Origin: Argyresthia goedartella
Taxonomy: Eukaryota > Arthropoda > Insecta > Lepidoptera > Argyresthiidae
NCBI GenBank assembly: GCA_949825045.1
Contig: OX463824.1
Coordinates: forward strand, 29,296,001-29,360,000
DNA length: 64,000 bases
Direction: 5' to 3'
This document shows positions 59,218-64,000 of this stretch, piece after piece. Both the position numbers and the translations under genes were made by a program. A model generated the notes under the pieces. That model saw only the letters and a program-made list of their open reading frames with translations. It made no database searches and was not told where the DNA came from. The stretch's first letter is position 1; every line of letters starts with the position of its first letter.

Positions 59218-60355
59218 GGTGCCGGGAGCAAATCGGCCTCTCCGTCGCAGTACTCCTGGACATGGAGAAGGCGTTCGACAGAGTATGGCACGAGGGGTTG
59301 CTGTACAAGCTGTCGACGTCCCCAGCTCCACGACGAATCACCCGCGTCGTGGCCTCGTTCCTACGGAGTCGCCACTACAGAGTGGTGGTGGAAGACGCCG
59401 TGTCAGAAGCCCGCCCCATCGAAGCCGGCGTCCCACAAGGTTCCTGTCTTTCACCCGCCTGCTACTCCCGATACACGGATGACATCCCAGTTGGCCCTGG
59501 TGTACAGCTGGCCCTCTTCGCTGACGACGCAGCATACTATGCGTCGTCCTACAAAGCACCCCACGCCGCCGTCAAAATGCAACGCACGCTGGACACCCTG
59601 CCTAAATGGCTGGCCAAATGGAGGCTCTCCGTCAACGTCGGGAAGACGCAGGCGATGATCACCGGCCAGAGCAACCTGCCACCACCACTCCAACTCCAAG
59701 GGAAGGACATTGGGTGGCTGCACCAAGTGAAGTATCTGGGGGTCACCATAGACCGCCGGCTCACGATGAAGACCCACGTCGACAACGTCGTAAACCAGGT
59801 CCGGGCTGCACGGGCAAAACTTCGTCCACTCCTGGACTCCGGCCTCCCCCTGCGGTCGAAGCTCGGGATCTATAAAACGTACATCAGGTCCCGCCTCACG
59901 TATGCCTCGCCGGCATGGTACGCCCTCTGCTCGGAGTCCAACAAGAAGAGACTCCGGGCCCAAGAAAACCTCTCCTTGCGTACCATCGTCGGCGCGCCTC
60001 GCTACGTGAGAAACGCAACGATCGCAAGGGACCTAGGATTGGAGACACTGGACAAGTTCGTCCAGAGGCTGGCAACGAACATGTTCGCACGAGCGGACGG
60101 CTCTCAACACCCGCTTGTGCGAGACCTGGCGCCATACCACGCGCGCCCGCCTGACCGTCGCCGCCTACCCCGAGACCTGGTTGCCGAGCCGGCAGCACCC
60201 CTGGATTGAGGCCACACAACCCGAAGAAGAACACCTCAGCCACCCAATGACCTGGCCGTAGTCACGGCCAGCGGAAGACTCCGCGGAAGGGGGCCATTGC
60301 CCCGGGACCGCAACCCCGCACCCTGGAAGGGGTGTGAGAAGATCACCAAGCCGAA
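59218..60355 (+). mobile_element. Jockey-clade retrotransposon copy 1, 5'-truncated
   Basis: The RT core to C-terminus and a GC-rich 3' UTR without a visible poly(A). It is followed directly by the 5' end of another Jockey-clade element in the same orientation. Confidence 0.75.
59220..60209 (+). CDS. Jockey-clade reverse transcriptase, C-terminal part (5'-truncated)
   Basis: Open for 329 codons. It begins within RT at IGLSVAVLLDMEKAFDRVWH (motif A), followed by EAGVPQGSCLSPACYSRYTD (motif B), the catalytic LALFADDAAYYA, HQVKYLGVTIDRRLTMKTHV and the thumb/C-terminal region RLTYASPAWYALCSESNKKR and LRTIVGAPRYVRNATIARDL. No stop until 60209, so little decay. The palm motif upstream of A and the endonuclease are missing. 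Confidence 0.88.
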   Translation, partial: CREQIGLSVAVLLDMEKAFDRVWHEGLLYKLSTSPAPRRITRVVASFLRSRHYRVVVEDAVSEARPIEAGVPQGSCLSPACYSRYTDDIPVGPGVQLALFADDAAYYASSYKAPHAAVKMQRTLDTLPKWLAKWRLSVNVGKTQAMITGQSNLPPPLQLQGKDIGWLHQVKYLGVTIDRRLTMKTHVDNVVNQVRAARAKLRPLLDSGLPLRSKLGIYKTYIRSRLTYASPAWYALCSESNKKRLRAQENLSLRTIVGAPRYVRNATIARDLGLETLDKFVQRLATNMFARADGSQHPLVRDLAPYHARPPDRRRLPRDLVAEPAAPLD

Positions 60356-60639
60356 ATCGGCCTCACAGAGTGTCCGCTTTTGTTCTGACTCACGCGGAGT
60401 TTCGGAGTGTCGTCGACCGTCGCGTACACGGACCTACACCTCTCGCCGTTCCTCCGCAGTTCGCCCGCCGCTTCGTCGCAAGCGGACGTGCGCAACACGC
60501 GCCCGTGCGCGTCGCGAAATCACCGTCGCGAGTGTTTGCACGGAGGGGAATACCTTCTAGGAACGGACGCCGGCTTCGCCTAAGGTCGTACCTGGTCGGT
60601 ACCCCTTTCGGGCAGCCAACTTGTCCATAGCCCGCTGCT

Positions 60640-62819
60640 ATGGACAAGTTCAAAAGCCCTTCTAAGGGCTATAGTGACAGTGCTAGTGTTAGTGCGGACA
60701 GTGCTAGTGCTAGCGTCAGTGAACGCCATGTTGATGATACGTGCAGCCCGCCGCTGGGGGCCACCCCGCGCCGTAGTCGCCTCACATCATCAATATCCCT
60801 CGACCGCCTGCTCCCCGTCTCAACGTCGACGGAATATGGGTCCCCTTTGGTGCGTCGTCCGGTTTCGCCGAGAGCGGAGCTTGAGTTGGACGGATTATAT
60901 CTAATCCGGGCCGCTCAAGCCAAACTGTTTTCGCCGGGACTACTACGCGCCATGGAGGCCTACATCGCCGATAGCCGCGCTGCCCTGGAGGGTACGCCTG
61001 CGGCTGACATCGGCGAGGAAATTCTGGACGCGAGACTGCTGGAGCAGGCGCGTGAACAGCCCCTCATACTGCCGCCACCGCCCCGAGGGACGAGGAGGGC
61101 GCGCAGCGAAAGCCCATCCGACGAGGTACTACGGGGTAGCGGAAAGCGGGCCTTGCTCGCAGACTCGCCATCCCCCCCGCCCCGTCCGCCTACACCTAGG
61201 AAGACTGGCCTGGACATGCCAAGGCTTTCGCCCCTGCCGGGCGAGCCCCAGGCATCCGGGTCCGCCCCCGCCCACGAACCGACCGCCGCGAGTGAAAGAG
61301 ACAGTGAGAGCGCTTCAACACTGGAAAGGAAAGGTACGAGTGTTTTACATACTAAATGCTCTCCCACAGTGTCGTTTGCCGCGGCGGCCGCGACCGCAAT
61401 TCCCGTGTCTGGGGCACCGCGCCCCAGCACCGCGACCCCCCCCCCCCGACCAGTGAGGCACCCGGTGCCGCCAACCGCGCGTCCGCCCGCCCCGTCGGCT
61501 CCGCCGCTGCGCCCGCGATAGTGCCCGCCCGCCTTACGCGCCCCGCCGCCGCGCCCGCGAACCCACCCACCGCCGCGACTGTGCCCGCCCGCCCTACGCG
61601 CCCCGCCGCTGTGCCTGCGAACCCGCACGCCGCCGCACCCGCGATAGGGCCCGCCCGCCCAATGCCGCCCGCCCGCCCAACGCCGCCAGCCACTGCCGCT
61701 ACTCAAACCGCAGCCGCGATCGCCACCACCACCGCCGCCCAATCGGGAGGCGCTGCGCCACAGCAGCCCCGCCAGCCGCGCTATCCGCCCCTTATTGTGC
61801 AGGTCCTACCCAACTGGGCCGACCACTTCAGGGCGATAGCCAGCGAGCTCGGCCGGGCTCCCAGCGCGCGCGCCTACCAAAAGGGTGTGCGCTTCACCCC
61901 AACGGCCGAAGACGAGTACCGGCTTGTGCAGCGTTACCTGTGCAGGCTGGAGAAGGACCAGGGTGTGAGATGGTTCTCATACTCGTTGCCGGCCGACAAG
62001 ACCCAGAAGGTGGCGATCCGCGGGCTGCCTTCTAACACCGCGCTGGAGGAGATAGTCGCGGTGCTTGCAGAACTCGGTGTGGAGGCCGAGTACTGTAAGC
62101 AGATCCGGGCGCGCAAAGGACGACCCGGCTGCATCTTCTTCGCCAACCTGAAGAAGAACCCAGACCGTGCCCCCGGCGCTGTGTACGAGATCACGGAGCT
62201 CTTGTACATGCCGGGGGTGAAGATTGAGGCCTGGCGCTCGAAGCAGGGCCCGGCCCAGTGCCACAGGTGCCAGCAATTCCGGCACTCGTCGCATATGTGC
62301 CACCGCCCCCTAGCGTGCGTACGTTGCGGCGGTCCCCACTCGGCGCGGGAATGCCCCCGCCCGAAAGACCAGCCGCCGACGTGCGCCAACTGCGGTGGCC
62401 CGCACACGGCAAATAATGCGACGTGCCCCGTGTTCCGCCAGGAGGCGCGAAACAAGAAGGCCGGCACTGTGGCGCTCACCAACGCGCCCGGGCCCAAGAA
62501 GGTGCAGCCTCCCCCTCTGCCTCGTCCCGATCTGCAGGAACCAACGGCGCCCGCCTCGCTTATGGCGCAGGCGAACGACGGAGCCCCCAGGCAGAAGACG
62601 AAGCGGGGGGGGAAGAAGAAGAAGAAGGCGACGGCTCCACCTGCCGCCGGCGCCGCGGCGGCTACTCTCGCCGCCAGCGAGACTGCGGCCGCCGCTGGCG
62701 CCGCCACTCCGGCTGCGGCGATAGGGCAGCAGGACTTGGGGCACCTCACAGCCCTGCTCGCCCTCCTCAGCGACCCCACTGCCCTGGGCAGACTCACCGC
62801 TCTGCTCCGCAATGCATGA
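60640..62819 (+). pseudogene. Jockey-clade ORF1 (Gag-like nucleic-acid-binding protein), frame change at a C13 run
   Basis: Starts MDKFKSPSKGYSDSASVSAD and is Pro/Ala-rich to ~61434. A run of 13 C at 61435-61447 separates this frame from the frame of the rest. Downstream part: PRE-C2HC-type domain (VQVLPNWADHFRAIASELGR, VAIRGLPSNTALEEIVAVLA), then knuckles CHRCQQFRHSSHMC, CVRCGGPHSAREC and CANCGGPHTANNATC, a basic KRGGKKKKK patch and an Ala-rich end, stopping at 62817-62819. Binds element RNA in this family. The frame break may be real, a slippage site or an assembly error. Confidence 0.85.
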
Positions 62820-64000
62820 GCCGCTCAGGGTCGTCCACTGGAACGCGCAGTCGCTGACAGGGAAGAAGCGGCTGCTCCACGTGTTCCTGAGGGACTACCG
62901 CGTCGACGTGATGCTCATCAGCGAGACACACCTAGCCGGAAGCGACAAGCTGTCGCTACCCGGCTACTTCGTCTACCGCAAGGACGAGAAGACCTCCAGC
63001 GGCCGAACCTTTCGAGGCTTGGCAGTCATCGTCGGCAGGAAGATCGTCCACCAGCTCGTCGACGCCCAGGAGTATTAGTATATCCCTGTATGCTTTGGGC
63101 GTCGACCTCCAGGTCGCCGGCGAGGTTCTGCGACTCTACGCCGCCTACAAGCCCCCCAGTACACCAATCCACACCGCCGAGCTACGGGGGCTGCTACAGT
63201 CGCCGCACCCGACACTTGTCGCCGGCGACCTCAACGCCAAGCACACCGCCTGGAACTCCACCAGGGTGTGCCCAGCTGGACGCGCCATCCATGCCGACTC
63301 CGTGAGCCACAACTACGACGTCATCGGTCCCGACGAGCCCACCCACTTCGACACGCGGGCCGGATGGGACATCATCGACGTCGTGGTCGTCAGAGGTCTC
63401 CGGACACCGCCGAGCCAGGAGGTTCTCCCTGACCTCCCTTCGGACCACAGGCCTGTTCTTCTCGTCCTGGCGGACCTGCCCACCCGGGTATCTCCGCCAG
63501 CATCACGTCGCCGCTACCAGTGGGGCGCCTTCACCGCCGCCCTAGACCAACCCTCCACCAGTTGCCCCGTCAACCAGCCGGAAGACGTTGACCGCCTGGC
63601 ATCGCTGCTAACTACCCAGATCCGAGACGCGCTCGACCTATCATCGCACACCGTATCTCGCGGGGGGAAGCCCAATCCTCTTCCTGCTGAGCTACGCGCA
63701 CTCATCTGCGATAAGCGCGCTCTCCGGAAGCAGTGGCAGCAAACCCGCTGCCCCACGATGAAGACCAGGCTCAACGCCATGACGGCAGAGCTGAAGCGCC
63801 AACTTGATCTCCACGCTGAAGAATCTTGGGAACGCCACGTCGAGTCCATAGGCGACCACGTCCCCTCCGTGCATCGCCTGTGCCGGGCTTTGTCGACCAC
63901 TCCTGCTCCTGTTCGACCAATCCTGGGCAGCGACGGCCTACCAAGATTCCGAGCCCAAGACCGTGCGGAGATCTTCACCGAATGCTTGGAGAAGCAATTC
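62812..64000 (+). pseudogene. Jockey-clade ORF2, endonuclease part (partial, one frameshift)
   Basis: Starts MHEPLRVVHWNAQSLTGKKR at 62812, overlapping the ORF1 stop by 8 bp. EN motifs: WNAQSL, ISETHL, VAGDLNAKHTAWNS and LPSDHRPVLLVL. The first frame ends at 63078. Homology continues from ~63077 in the +1 frame (SISLYALGVDLQVAGEVLRL) and stays open to the window end. RT would lie to the right. Confidence 0.85.

Larger units (their letters stand above)
60356..64000 (+). mobile_element. Jockey-clade retrotransposon copy 2, 5' two-thirds (runs off right edge)
   Basis: A GC-rich 5' UTR (60356-60639), ORF1 with PRE-C2HC and three CCHC knuckles, ORF2 with the endonuclease. ORF1 and ORF2 overlap in ATGCATGA. 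Head to tail with copy 1. Confidence 0.85.

Noticed and set aside
60960..62812. Several long minus-strand ORFs (up to 292 codons) over the Jockey-clade ORF1
   Set aside because: Low-complexity Gly/Arg-rich antisense of a Pro/Ala-rich gene; typical of high-GC shadows.
1..64000. tRNA or rRNA genes
   Set aside because: No cloverleaf-like box A/box B pair or rRNA-like segment was noticed by eye on either strand; a tRNA scan was not possible.

Overview
The window is eukaryotic and looks like insect, most probably lepidopteran, genomic DNA. The order is inferred from the mix of repeats (BEL/Pao, Jockey-like and CR1-like elements, a maT-like mariner, a GGAC-rich lepidopteran-type repeat) and from GT-AG introns; there is no direct taxonomic marker. 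One host gene is recognisable: DDB1 (DNA damage-binding protein 1, piccolo in Drosophila). It lies on the minus strand from the start codon at 47295 down to 9399. I reconstructed 17 coding exons. Every junction is GT-AG and all phases agree, giving 835 uninterrupted codons that match DDB1 from the N-terminal [11 protein letters not shown] to PEEAEPKQ, i.e. beta-propellers A and B and part of C. The last ~300 residues are not in this window and should lie beyond its left edge.

Layout. 1-9398 (downstream DDB1 intron): a non-LTR fragment, then a complete BEL/Pao element (BEL-1, 1071-8394, 545-bp LTRs, 5-bp target duplication) inside an older minus-strand Jockey-like copy (called Jk-A here). 9399-18488: DDB1 exons 17 to 8, with partial duplicates of exons 17, 16, 13 and 8 in the introns and purine-rich spacers beside several of them. 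18489-35754: the 17-kb intron 7, holding MITEs, a Jk-A element split by a second, broken BEL/Pao element (BEL-2, 22172-28819), and a decayed P/THAP9-like transposon (30.4-34.1 kb). 35755-47295: exons 7 to 1, with a dead maT-like (DD37D) transposon in intron 3. Intron 2 holds a 2.4-kb element with 12-bp terminal inverted repeats (TIRs), eight direct copies of GTCCCGACCGTCAC and two ORFs of unknown function. 47.3-64 kb: no host gene seen; a 1.2-kb TIR element, a ~115-bp tandem repeat, a plus-strand Jk-A copy, a minus-strand CR1/Jockey-like element cut by a maT-related MITE, and two GC-rich Jockey-clade elements head to tail, the second running off the right edge.

DDB1 is the only gene with a cellular role here (adaptor of CUL4 ubiquitin ligases and UV-damage recognition). 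Everything else is mobile DNA nested inside or beside it. The most unusual signals are the 2.4-kb element at 43039-45455, the repeated partial exon duplications inside DDB1, the in-frame TAG shared by both BEL elements at the gag/pol boundary, and five near-perfect snap-back palindromes between 12 and 36 kb.
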